Below are positions 1 to 5,279 of a DNA stretch of 5,279 bases, piece by piece. Position 1 is the first letter of the stretch; each line of letters begins with the position of its first letter. This DNA comes from Campylobacterota bacterium (GTDB taxonomy: Bacteria; Campylobacterota; Campylobacteria; Campylobacterales; Sulfurovaceae): contig JAADDP010000104.1 of NCBI GenBank assembly GCA_013153825.1, positions 1 to 5,279 of the forward strand, in the 5' to 3' direction. Position numbers and translations under genes: made by a program. Below the pieces are notes generated by a model, which searched no databases, had not been told where the DNA came from, and saw nothing but the letters and a program-made list of their open reading frames with translations.

Positions 1-43
1 CCTTGGATAGATTGCTCCCCTCTCCTATAACCACATTTAGCAT
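1..43 (-). CDS. 5' end of an unidentified divergent gene (truncated by the window edge)
   Basis: Read on the minus strand, an ATG at 43-41 opens a frame of 14 codons that runs off the left edge without a stop, giving MLNVVIGEGSNLSK. The start is supported by a perfect AAGGAG ribosome binding site (50-55 on the plus strand) six bases before the ATG. The N-terminus is a hydrophobic strand followed by a Gly-rich stretch (IGEGSNLSK), which could be the first strand and loop of a Rossmann-type, SDR-like enzyme, but 14 residues cannot settle this and I assign no function. The gene is divergent from the glycan genes on the right, so it may belong to the same surface-polysaccharide locus; that is inference only. 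Confidence 0.72.
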   Translation of the reverse strand, partial: MLNVVIGEGSNLSK

Positions 44-49
44 ATATAG

Positions 50-55
50 CTCCTT
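50..55 (-). promoter_or_regulatory. Ribosome binding site of the divergent minus-strand gene
   Basis: The plus-strand bases CTCCTT read AAGGAG on the minus strand, a full Shine-Dalgarno core six bases before the ATG at 43-41. This site is the main reason for calling a gene that has only 14 codons inside the window. Confidence 0.75.
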
Positions 56-60
56 CTCAC

Positions 61-110
61 TTTATCTATATTCCAATATATTAGCTTTATATTTCTTTAG
101 TGAAGATTTT
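61..110 (+). repeat. Direct repeat, copy 1 (degenerate leader copy)
   Basis: Aligned without gaps at an offset of 110 bases, this stretch matches 171-220 at 41 of 50 positions, and 29 of 32 in the core 79-110. It carries counterparts of the asnB -10 box (TATATT at 67-72) and of its Shine-Dalgarno (GAAG instead of GGAG at 102-105), but no ATG follows. It looks like a decayed duplicate of a promoter plus leader. Confidence 0.8.
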
Positions 111-123
111 ATTTATCAAATTT

Positions 124-129
124 TATAAT
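124..129 (+). promoter_or_regulatory. Additional perfect TATAAT box (possible second asnB promoter)
   Basis: A TATAAT sits between the two repeat copies, 92 bases before the asnB ATG. It follows an AT-rich stretch but has no recognisable -35 partner. In DNA this rich in A and T a chance match is quite possible. Confidence 0.3.
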
Positions 130-153
130 AGTTTAATATATCCCTTTTTAAAT

Positions 154-182
154 TTGTATTTCAGAACTAATTTATGTATAAT
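154..182 (+). promoter_or_regulatory. Probable promoter of the asnB-glycosyltransferase unit
   Basis: A perfect TATAAT lies at 177-182. A weak -35-like TTGTAT (three of six consensus bases) lies at 154-159 with 17-bp spacing. Transcription would be expected to start near 189, giving a leader of about 33 nt that ends in the GGAG site. Vegetative promoters in this phylum often lack a -35 box, so the -10 box carries most of the weight. Confidence 0.55.
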
Positions 183-220
183 TAAAATTATTAGCTTTAT
201 ATTTATTTAGTGGAGTTTTT
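171..220 (+). repeat. Direct repeat, copy 2 (functional asnB -10 box, leader and RBS)
   Basis: This is the second copy of the 50-bp repeat. It spans the TATAAT box at 177-182, the predicted leader and the GGAG ribosome binding site of asnB, and ends two bases before the ATG at 222. Similarity to copy 1 stops there, so the coding sequence itself is not duplicated. Confidence 0.8.
212..215 (+). promoter_or_regulatory. Ribosome binding site that fixes the asnB start at 222
   Basis: GGAG lies six bases before the ATG at 222. An in-frame GTG at 210 lies before this site and would add four residues ahead of the catalytic cysteine, so the ATG at 222 is the true start. Confidence 0.85.
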
Positions 221-221
221 T

Positions 222-2021
222 ATGTGTAGTATTTTAGGTTATTTTAATACAGACCTAAATCTAAACCAGATAGAGAGGCTAAATCTCTCTATGTCCCACA
301 GGGGGCCAGATAATAGCTGTGTTAAGAGTTATAAATTTAGAGGTAAAAGCCTATATTTAGGACACAATAGACTATCTATCCAAGATTTAAACCCTAGAGC
401 AAATCAACCTATGGAGAGTAGAAGATTTGTAATTGTATTTAATGGTGAGATATATAACCATCGAGAGTTGAGAGGGGATTTAGATTTTGATTGGCAGGGG
501 GATAGCGACACAGAGACTCTACTAGCACTATTTGAGAAGTTTGGAGTTGAGAGGGGTATATCTATGCTCAATGGTATGTTTGCAATTGGGCTACTAGATA
601 AGGTTGAGGAGAAGCTATATCTAATTAGGGATAGAGTTGGAATAAAGCCACTATATTGGAGCTTTAAGGGTGGAGAGTTCATATTTGGTAGCCAGATAAA
701 GGGGTTTAAGAGGGAGCTTAAGAATGATAGTAGTGGAAGAGGATTAATTGAGTTTATGAGTTTTGGATATACACCATATAGTAGGAGTTTTTATGATGAT
801 ATATATAAGTTAGAACCGGCACACATATTAATATTTGATGGTAAGAGTATCCAGAAGAGTAGATATTGGGATATACCTAAAGAGAAGATATCCATATCCT
901 ACCAAGAGGCTTTAGAGGAGACGGAGAGGCTCATAAAGAGTTCAATAGAGTATAGGTTACTATCAGATTTAGAGGTGGGAACATTTCTGAGTGGAGGTGT
1001 AGATAGCTCTCTAGTAAGCAGTATTATTCAGGAGTCTTCTAGTAGTAGAGTAAAGAGTTTCACAATCGGTTTCGAGGATGAGAGGTATAATGAGGCTAAA
1101 TTTGCAAAAGATGTGGCATCACATATAGGAACAGAACACCATGAGTATATCTTTAAGGTTGATGATATCATATCTCTTATAGATAGTATAGATAGCTTCT
1201 ATGATGAACCTTTTGGAGACTCATCTGCACTTCCAACTATGCTACTCTCAAAATTTACAAAGGAGCATGTGACGGTAGCCCTTAGTGGGGATGGAGGAGA
1301 TGAGCTATTTTTGGGGTATGAGAGATACTTTTTTATAGATAGATACTTTAAACTATTCAATAGTACTCCTCAAGCTATTAGAGATGCTATGCACACATTG
1401 GCAGTAAACTCAAATATAGATAAGTTGGAGAAGATTGCCTATCCTCTCAAACATCTGACCGTTGAGAACCTATACTCAGTTATGGCAACATATACAAAGC
1501 CTTGGCAACTTAAAGATATATTTACAGATGACTTTTTAGAGACTATACCACAAAATTTTGACTACCTATCTCTTCAGGATATAGATACTCAAAATCTGGA
1601 GGATATGTTTGATAACTTCTCAAGGATAGATTTCTATAGATATCTTCCAGATGATATATTGACCAAGGTAGATAGGGCATCGATGGGCTACTCATTAGAG
1701 GCTAGAGTTCCTCTACTTGACCATAGATTGGTTGAGTTTGCCTACTCTCTACCTACGGAGATTAAGCTGAAGGGTGGGGCAAAGTCTATACTGAAGGATA
1801 TTCTATATAAAAGAGTCCCTAAATCTCTAATTGATAGACCAAAAATGGGCTTTAGAACCCCTCTAAATAGCTGGTTTAGAGAGGAGTTGAGAGAGCCTCT
1901 TCTGGAGAAGATAGAGTCGCTCGATGAGAGGTTTAATAGAGAGTACCTAAGAGAGCTGTATGAGAGACATCAGAGTGGAAAGAACTATGAGTTTATATTT
2001 TGGAATATAATGAGATTATAA
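222..2021 (+). CDS. asnB: Asparagine synthase (glutamine-hydrolysing) / AsnB-type amidotransferase
   Basis: This complete 599-residue protein hydrolyses glutamine at its N-terminal domain and passes the ammonia to a carboxylate activated by ATP. The ATG at 222 is chosen because it puts Cys2 directly after Met, to become the free N-terminal nucleophile of a class II glutaminase; a GGAG site precedes it. Glutaminase motifs are HRGPD (26-30), an Arg in NRLSI (about 50), NGEIYN (74-79) and DRVGIKPLY (137-145). The synthetase domain has the ATP-binding loop SGGVDSS (257-263), EPFGDSSALP (329-338), GDGGDELFLGY (356-366) and SLEARVPLLDH (491-501). The C-terminal RPKMGF (539-544) recalls homologues from polysaccharide loci. 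The gene ends 1 nt before a glycosyltransferase, so it may either make asparagine or amidate a sugar acid of a glycan. The fold and reaction class are certain; the substrate is not. Confidence 0.93.
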   Translation: MCSILGYFNTDLNLNQIERLNLSMSHRGPDNSCVKSYKFRGKSLYLGHNRLSIQDLNPRANQPMESRRFVIVFNGEIYNHRELRGDLDFDWQGDSDTETLLALFEKFGVERGISMLNGMFAIGLLDKVEEKLYLIRDRVGIKPLYWSFKGGEFIFGSQIKGFKRELKNDSSGRGLIEFMSFGYTPYSRSFYDDIYKLEPAHILIFDGKSIQKSRYWDIPKEKISISYQEALEETERLIKSSIEYRLLSDLEVGTFLSGGVDSSLVSSIIQESSSSRVKSFTIGFEDERYNEAKFAKDVASHIGTEHHEYIFKVDDIISLIDSIDSFYDEPFGDSSALPTMLLSKFTKEHVTVALSGDGGDELFLGYERYFFIDRYFKLFNSTPQAIRDAMHTLAVNSNIDKLEKIAYPLKHLTVENLYSVMATYTKPWQLKDIFTDDFLETIPQNFDYLSLQDIDTQNLEDMFDNFSRIDFYRYLPDDILTKVDRASMGYSLEARVPLLDHRLVEFAYSLPTEIKLKGGAKSILKDILYKRVPKSLIDRPKMGFRTPLNSWFREELREPLLEKIESLDERFNREYLRELYERHQSGKNYEFIFWNIMRL

Positions 2022-2022
2022 T

Positions 2023-3153
2023 ATGAGAAAAAGAGTTTCAATTTTAATTAATGATTTAGATACAGGTGGAGCAGAGAGGGTTGTATCAATTATATTAAAT
2101 ATCTTATATAAGAGGTATGATATAACCCTATTTATGATGCATAATATAATATTCTATGATATACCTAAGGGTATAGATATTGTCATCGTGGGTGACTCTA
2201 AACTTAGTGATAGTGGTCTACTTAAACTGTTTAGAGTACCTCTATTGGCACTAAACTATAAGAGGCTAAGTAGAGGCGGTATATCCATCTCATTTTTGAG
2301 CCGTTCAAACTACATAAATATACTATCTAAACTCTTTGGGGCAGAGATTAAAGCTATAGTTGGGGAGAGGGCAATGCCATCTCTACACTATAAAAGTGGA
2401 ATTGGGGGATTTATAAATAGATTACTCATAAGATATCTATACCCTAAGTCAGATTTAATTTTTGCAAACTCGAGAGGAAATGCCATAGATTTAAAGGTCA
2501 ACTTTGGGATAGAGAGGGGCATAGAGGTTATATATAACCCATTCGATATAGATAATATATTGAAACTTAAGAGTGAGAGGCTAGAGCTGAAGAGTGGCTT
2601 CAACTTCGTAACCGTGGGTAGATTGGATGAGGGGAAAAACCATCAGCTACTAATAAGAGCAATGGTTGAGGTTGAAGGTAATCTCTATATTATTGGAGAT
2701 GGAACTCTGAAAGAGAAGCTTCAAGAGTTAATAGAGTCTCTCAATTTGGAGGATAGGGTCTATCTAGTGGGAAAAGATAAAAACCCATATAGATATATGG
2801 CTAGAGCAGATATATTCCTATTTTCATCAAATAGAGAGGGGTTTCCAAATGTATTAGTCGAGGCTCTAGCATCTGGAGTTCCAATTATAAGTACAGACTG
2901 TAGAAGTGGTCCAAGAGAGATATTAGCTCCAGATAGTAGCGTAAATATATCCCTAAAAGATACCATTGAGGTGGCAAAATATGGAATTTTAACCCCAACA
3001 GAATCGCTGAGTAGAATGGTAGAGGCTATTAAACTTCTACAAAATAGTAGTAAGTTGAGAGAGCAGTATAGGGATAAGGCATTAAATAGAGCTAAGGAGT
3101 TTCATCAAAATAGAATTATAGAGGATTTTATCAATATAATTGAAAATAGTTAA
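2023..3153 (+). CDS. GT4-family glycosyltransferase, PglJ-like
   Basis: This complete 376-residue retaining glycosyltransferase has the GT-B fold. Visible features are the N-terminal donor/acceptor loop GGAERV (15-20), VGRLDEGKNH opening the C-terminal domain (198-207), IGDG (224-227), and the EX7E signature in REGFPNVLVEAL with Glu272 and Glu280. No signal peptide or clear membrane segment is seen, so it probably works at the inner face of the cytoplasmic membrane on a lipid-linked sugar. From memory, the sequence tracks Campylobacter jejuni PglJ almost end to end (GGAERVV start, LLYPKADLI-like and GRLDKGKNH-like blocks, NPYKYMA-like block). PglJ adds an alpha-1,4 GalNAc to the undecaprenyl-linked N-glycan precursor. 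Donor and linkage here are inferred, so I leave the symbol blank. The start lies 1 nt after the asnB stop with only a weak TGAG site, suggesting translational coupling. An O-antigen or capsule role is also possible. Confidence 0.88.
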   Translation: MRKRVSILINDLDTGGAERVVSIILNILYKRYDITLFMMHNIIFYDIPKGIDIVIVGDSKLSDSGLLKLFRVPLLALNYKRLSRGGISISFLSRSNYINILSKLFGAEIKAIVGERAMPSLHYKSGIGGFINRLLIRYLYPKSDLIFANSRGNAIDLKVNFGIERGIEVIYNPFDIDNILKLKSERLELKSGFNFVTVGRLDEGKNHQLLIRAMVEVEGNLYIIGDGTLKEKLQELIESLNLEDRVYLVGKDKNPYRYMARADIFLFSSNREGFPNVLVEALASGVPIISTDCRSGPREILAPDSSVNISLKDTIEVAKYGILTPTESLSRMVEAIKLLQNSSKLREQYRDKALNRAKEFHQNRIIEDFINIIENS

Positions 3154-3155
3154 CA

Positions 3156-3170
3156 TTTTTTTAGTATAAT
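3156..3170 (+). promoter_or_regulatory. Probable bioB promoter (T tract plus TATAAT)
   Basis: A run of seven T (3156-3162) leads into AG and a perfect TATAAT (3165-3170), with no -35 box. This matches the vegetative promoter style described for Campylobacter and Helicobacter. Only six bases separate the box from the bioB ATG at 3177, so transcription should start at or within a base or two of that A. It would split the block into a glycan unit and a bioB-antiporter unit, though readthrough from upstream remains possible because no terminator is visible. Confidence 0.6.
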
Positions 3171-3176
3171 TGTTTT

Positions 3177-4022
3177 ATGAAGAAGATATTTTTATGTGCA
3201 ATAGATAATGTGTTGAGTGGAACATGTAACGAAGATTGTAAATTCTGTACTCAGAGCGTAAAATATAAGGCTGATATTGAGAGATATAGCTTTAAGCCCA
3301 TAGAGAGAATTGTTGAACAGGCAAAAGTTGCCAAGGGGGTTGGGGCTCTTGGTTACTGTCTGGTCACTGCTGGAAAGGGGCTAGATGATAGGAGGGTTGA
3401 GTTTATAGCAGAGTCAACCAGAGCTATAAAGAGGGAGGTTAAAAATTTAAGGGTTATTGCATGTAACGGAACTGCATCTTTAGATGAGTTGAGATATCTA
3501 AAGAGCAGTGGCGTAGATAGCTATAACCATAATCTAGAGAGTTCGGAAGAGTACTATAGAGAGATATGTTCAACTCACACATGGGAGGAGAGATATAGAA
3601 CATGTGAGAGTGTTAAGGAGGCTGGGCTTGACCTCTGTGTTGGGGGAATTTTTGGAATGGGGGAGAGAGAGGTAGATAGGGAGCTACTTCTAGATGCAAT
3701 AGTTTCACTTAAACCTGAATCTGTGCCATTAAACTTCTATATTCCAAATGATGCACTGCCGATAGGGGATAGAAATATATCATATAGGGAGGCTCTTGAT
3801 ATAATTAGAAGAGCTAGAGAGCTTTTGGGGAATAGAACTCTATTGATGGTAGCAGGGGGGAGAGAGGAGCTATTCAACGGAAGAGAGCAGGAGATGTTTG
3901 AGGCTGGTGCAAACTCCATTGTGGTTGGAGACTACTTAACAACAAAAGGGAATAGCACCTCTAAAGATATCTTGATGTTACAGCAGATAGGCTATGAAGT
4001 AGCATTAGATTGTGATGGATGA
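3177..4022 (+). CDS. bioB: Biotin synthase (radical SAM)
   Basis: BioB inserts sulfur into dethiobiotin, the last step of biotin synthesis. This 281-residue protein has the radical SAM motif CNEDCKFC (Cys17, Cys21, Cys24) and equivalents of the E. coli auxiliary-cluster cysteines 97, 128 and 188: Cys61 (GYCLVTAG), Cys96 (IACNG) and Cys154 (DLCVGG). YNHNLE (116-121) is also typical. The position of E. coli Arg260, the fourth cluster ligand, holds Met224 (LLMVAGGRE), and an extra Cys131 lies in EICSTHTW. It is much shorter than the 346-residue E. coli enzyme, lacking the N-terminal extension and C-terminal tail, but agrees in length and start (MKKIFLCAI) with Campylobacter BioB as I recall it. 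There is no Shine-Dalgarno before the ATG. The last 8 nt overlap the next gene. Identification is firm. Confidence 0.94.
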   Translation: MKKIFLCAIDNVLSGTCNEDCKFCTQSVKYKADIERYSFKPIERIVEQAKVAKGVGALGYCLVTAGKGLDDRRVEFIAESTRAIKREVKNLRVIACNGTASLDELRYLKSSGVDSYNHNLESSEEYYREICSTHTWEERYRTCESVKEAGLDLCVGGIFGMGEREVDRELLLDAIVSLKPESVPLNFYIPNDALPIGDRNISYREALDIIRRARELLGNRTLLMVAGGREELFNGREQEMFEAGANSIVVGDYLTTKGNSTSKDILMLQQIGYEVALDCDG

Positions 4023-5187
4023 TAGTATAGTATCACACATATTACTTCTCTCAATAATCTTAGTATTCTCCCCCTATCTAGCAAGATTGTTCAGACTTCA
4101 AACAGCACCTATAGAGATAATAATCGGCTCAATTTTGGGATATTTTGGGCTTATTGGAGCAGAGAGTGAAGGGGCTAAATATTTTGACCTAATTGCAGAG
4201 ATTGGGTTTCTATATCTCATGTTTTTAGCAGGTTTGGAGATAAATCTAAAGAGTCTCAAGAGGATACCCAAGGAGTATCTAATAAGGGCTATTCTATTTA
4301 TCCTCATCTTAATATCTTTAACGCCTCTTATAGGTAACTACATATTTCAATTTAACTACATAATTATTGTGGCACTCCCTCTAATATCTGTAGGTATGTT
4401 GGCAACACTATCTAAAGAGTATGGAAAGGATATTGGCTGGGTCAGTATGTCCCTACTTATTGGAGCTATTGGAGAGGTATTAAGTATCACTGCACTCACA
4501 ATATTGGAGGTATCAATCGCCGTTGGCTTTGGAGAGGAGCTTATCTATAAAACATTTGTACTATTTCTATTTTTGGCATCTGTCCTAATATTCTACTACC
4601 TTCTAAAGTTAATATTCTGGTGGTATCCTGAGCTTAAGAATATTATGATGCCTAGTATAGATAGCAGTGACCAAGATTTTAGACTATCAATAGGTGTATT
4701 CTTTATAATGATAGTTATTATGAAAATAATACATCTAGAGTTGGCATTTGGGGCATTTATTGCAGGTCTATTCATCTCCACATTCTTTCACCATAAGAAG
4801 CAGTTGGAGAATAAGATATCTAGCTTCGGATTTGGATTTCTAATTCCTATATTCTTTATACATGTCGGAAGCTCTTTTGACTATAAATATTTTCTTCCAT
4901 CAATAGGAATTGCCATTAAGATTATGTTGGCAATGATGGTTATCAGACTCCTATCATCACTTACGCTGATAAAGAGATTTAGAGAGGAGGAGATGATGCT
5001 AGTGGCACTCTCAATATCTATGCCTCTCACTCTTCTTGTTGCCACTGCTACAGTTGGATATAGAGCCGGAATTATGGAGGAGGTTGAGTATAATGCCCTA
5101 ATATTGGCAAGTATTCTGGAGGTTATCTTCTCAATTATAGCTATCAAATTTTTTGCAAAAAGAGTTAGCTATAGAATTAAGCGATAG
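4015..5187 (+). CDS. Cation:proton antiporter, CPA2 (KefB/Na+-H+ exchanger) family, membrane domain only
   Basis: This 390-residue integral inner-membrane protein has about 11-13 hydrophobic segments. Landmarks, numbered from the ATG at 4015, are FLAGLEINL (70-78), LAFGAFIAGLFIS (243-255) and the broken-helix block IPIFFIHVGSSFD (277-289), all characteristic of CPA2 exchangers. It ends soon after the last membrane helix (AKRVSYRIKR), so it lacks the cytosolic RCK/TrkA-N domain of KefB and KefC and is unlikely to be gated by glutathione adducts. Where family members have an ion-binding DD or QD in the crossing helix, this protein appears to have Gly153-Glu154 (GAIGEVLS). The start overlaps bioB by 8 nt and lacks a clear ribosome binding site, implying coupling to bioB. 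A GTG at 4012 is an alternative start one codon earlier. Whether it moves Na+ or K+ cannot be read from the sequence. Confidence 0.87.
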   Translation: MDDSIVSHILLLSIILVFSPYLARLFRLQTAPIEIIIGSILGYFGLIGAESEGAKYFDLIAEIGFLYLMFLAGLEINLKSLKRIPKEYLIRAILFILILISLTPLIGNYIFQFNYIIIVALPLISVGMLATLSKEYGKDIGWVSMSLLIGAIGEVLSITALTILEVSIAVGFGEELIYKTFVLFLFLASVLIFYYLLKLIFWWYPELKNIMMPSIDSSDQDFRLSIGVFFIMIVIMKIIHLELAFGAFIAGLFISTFFHHKKQLENKISSFGFGFLIPIFFIHVGSSFDYKYFLPSIGIAIKIMLAMMVIRLLSSLTLIKRFREEEMMLVALSISMPLTLLVATATVGYRAGIMEEVEYNALILASILEVIFSIIAIKFFAKRVSYRIKR

Positions 5188-5221
5188 TTTGTTAAGATTT
5201 GCAATTAAATTTTTAATATTT

Positions 5222-5225
5222 GGAG
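5222..5225 (+). promoter_or_regulatory. Ribosome binding site of purE
   Basis: GGAG lies six bases before the ATG at 5232. It is the strongest Shine-Dalgarno of the right-hand block and confirms the start of the truncated gene that follows. Confidence 0.8.
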
Positions 5226-5231
5226 AACTAC

Positions 5232-5279
5232 ATGAAGTTTGTATCTATCATTATCGGCTCAAAGAGTGACTACTCTGTT
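5232..5279 (+). CDS. purE: PurE, N5-carboxyaminoimidazole ribonucleotide mutase (3' truncated)
   Basis: Only the first 16 residues, MKFVSIIIGSKSDYSV, lie in the window. They match the beginning of PurE, whose first strand leads into the GSxSD loop (here GSKSD, residues 9-13) that helps bind the ribonucleotide phosphate. PurE moves the carboxyl group of N5-CAIR to C4 to give CAIR in purine synthesis. The gene starts 44 nt after the antiporter stop with a good GGAG site. The gap shows no terminator and only weak -10-like sequences, so transcription with the upstream genes is plausible. I recall bioB, an antiporter and purE lying together in other Campylobacterota, which fits. The call rests on a short but distinctive N-terminus. 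Confidence 0.82.
   Translation, partial: MKFVSIIIGSKSDYSV

Larger units (their letters stand above)
44..221. other. Divergent intergenic region with duplicated leader and several -10 boxes
   Basis: This 178-nt, very AT-rich stretch separates the minus-strand gene from asnB and must hold promoters for both directions. On the plus strand it contains perfect TATAAT boxes at 124-129 and 177-182 and a near match, TATATT, at 67-72. The 177-182 box is best placed to drive asnB. The 124-129 box could be a second start site for the same transcript. No clear leftward promoter stands out. A 50-bp direct repeat (61-110 and 171-220) occupies most of the region. I see no open frame with a credible start and no terminator hairpin. 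Confidence 0.7.

Noticed and set aside
106..210. A stretch of about 34 codons without a stop after repeat copy 1, possibly a short peptide gene
   Set aside because: It has no ATG, GTG or TTG suitably placed after the GAAG, the composition is simply AT-rich, and the reading would run through the asnB promoter.
210..221. GTG start adding four residues (MEFF) to asnB
   Set aside because: The GTG precedes the GGAG site, and the glutaminase needs its Cys right after the initiator Met, which the ATG at 222 provides.
404..682. Antisense open frame opposite asnB, and similar ones opposite the other genes
   Set aside because: These show low-complexity Ser/Ile-rich translations, have no family features, and lie wholly inside well-supported genes.
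1180..1205. Repeated ATAGATAG-like words in asnB and the glycosyltransferase
   Set aside because: They follow from frequent ATA, GAT and AGN codons in this genome; the spacing is irregular and no array forms.
3855..3860. Run of six G in bioB as a possible phase-variation tract
   Set aside because: Contingency tracts in this phylum are usually eight or more G. This run encodes part of the conserved AGGRE motif of a metabolic enzyme, so slippage there is unlikely to be selected.
5204..5217. ATTAAA/TTTAAT inverted repeat between the antiporter and purE as a terminator
   Set aside because: The stem is only A and T with a two-base loop, has no GC and is not followed by a clean T run; it would not form a stable terminator.

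Overview
The window looks like a piece of a Campylobacterota (epsilonproteobacterial) chromosome, probably from the Sulfurimonas/Sulfurovum side of the phylum; the genus is a guess. The evidence is AT-rich DNA with arginine almost all AGA/AGG and many ATA and CTA codons, a short BioB closely resembling the Campylobacter form as I recall it, a glycosyltransferase closely resembling Campylobacter PglJ, and -10 boxes preceded by T tracts rather than clear -35 boxes. All genes share one codon style, so nothing stands out as recently acquired.

Layout: a minus-strand gene starts at 43 and runs off the left edge (only 14 codons visible). A 178-nt divergent intergenic region (44-221) follows. It holds perfect TATAAT boxes and a roughly 50-bp direct repeat whose second copy is the -10 box and leader of the next gene. 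On the plus strand come an AsnB-type glutamine-dependent amidotransferase (222-2021), a PglJ-like GT4 glycosyltransferase (2023-3153), biotin synthase bioB (3177-4022), a CPA2/KefB-type cation:proton antiporter (4015-5187) and the first 16 codons of purE (5232 onward).

The window joins two functional blocks. The left block (asnB-GT4, 1 nt apart) looks like surface-glycan or protein-glycan assembly: the glycosyltransferase would extend a lipid-linked oligosaccharide, and the amidotransferase could make asparagine or amidate a sugar acid of that glycan. The right block (bioB-antiporter-purE) is metabolic and ion homeostasis, tightly packed, with what appears to be its own promoter just upstream of bioB. 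That promoter sits so close to the ATG that the bioB mRNA may be leaderless.

Points worth a second look are the duplicated promoter/leader, the asnB-glycosyltransferase pair, the probable leaderless bioB start, replacement of the usual BioB arginine cluster ligand by methionine together with an extra cysteine, and a Gly-Glu pair where the antiporter family usually has an ion-binding Asp. I saw no tRNA, rRNA, CRISPR array, insertion sequence or convincing terminator.
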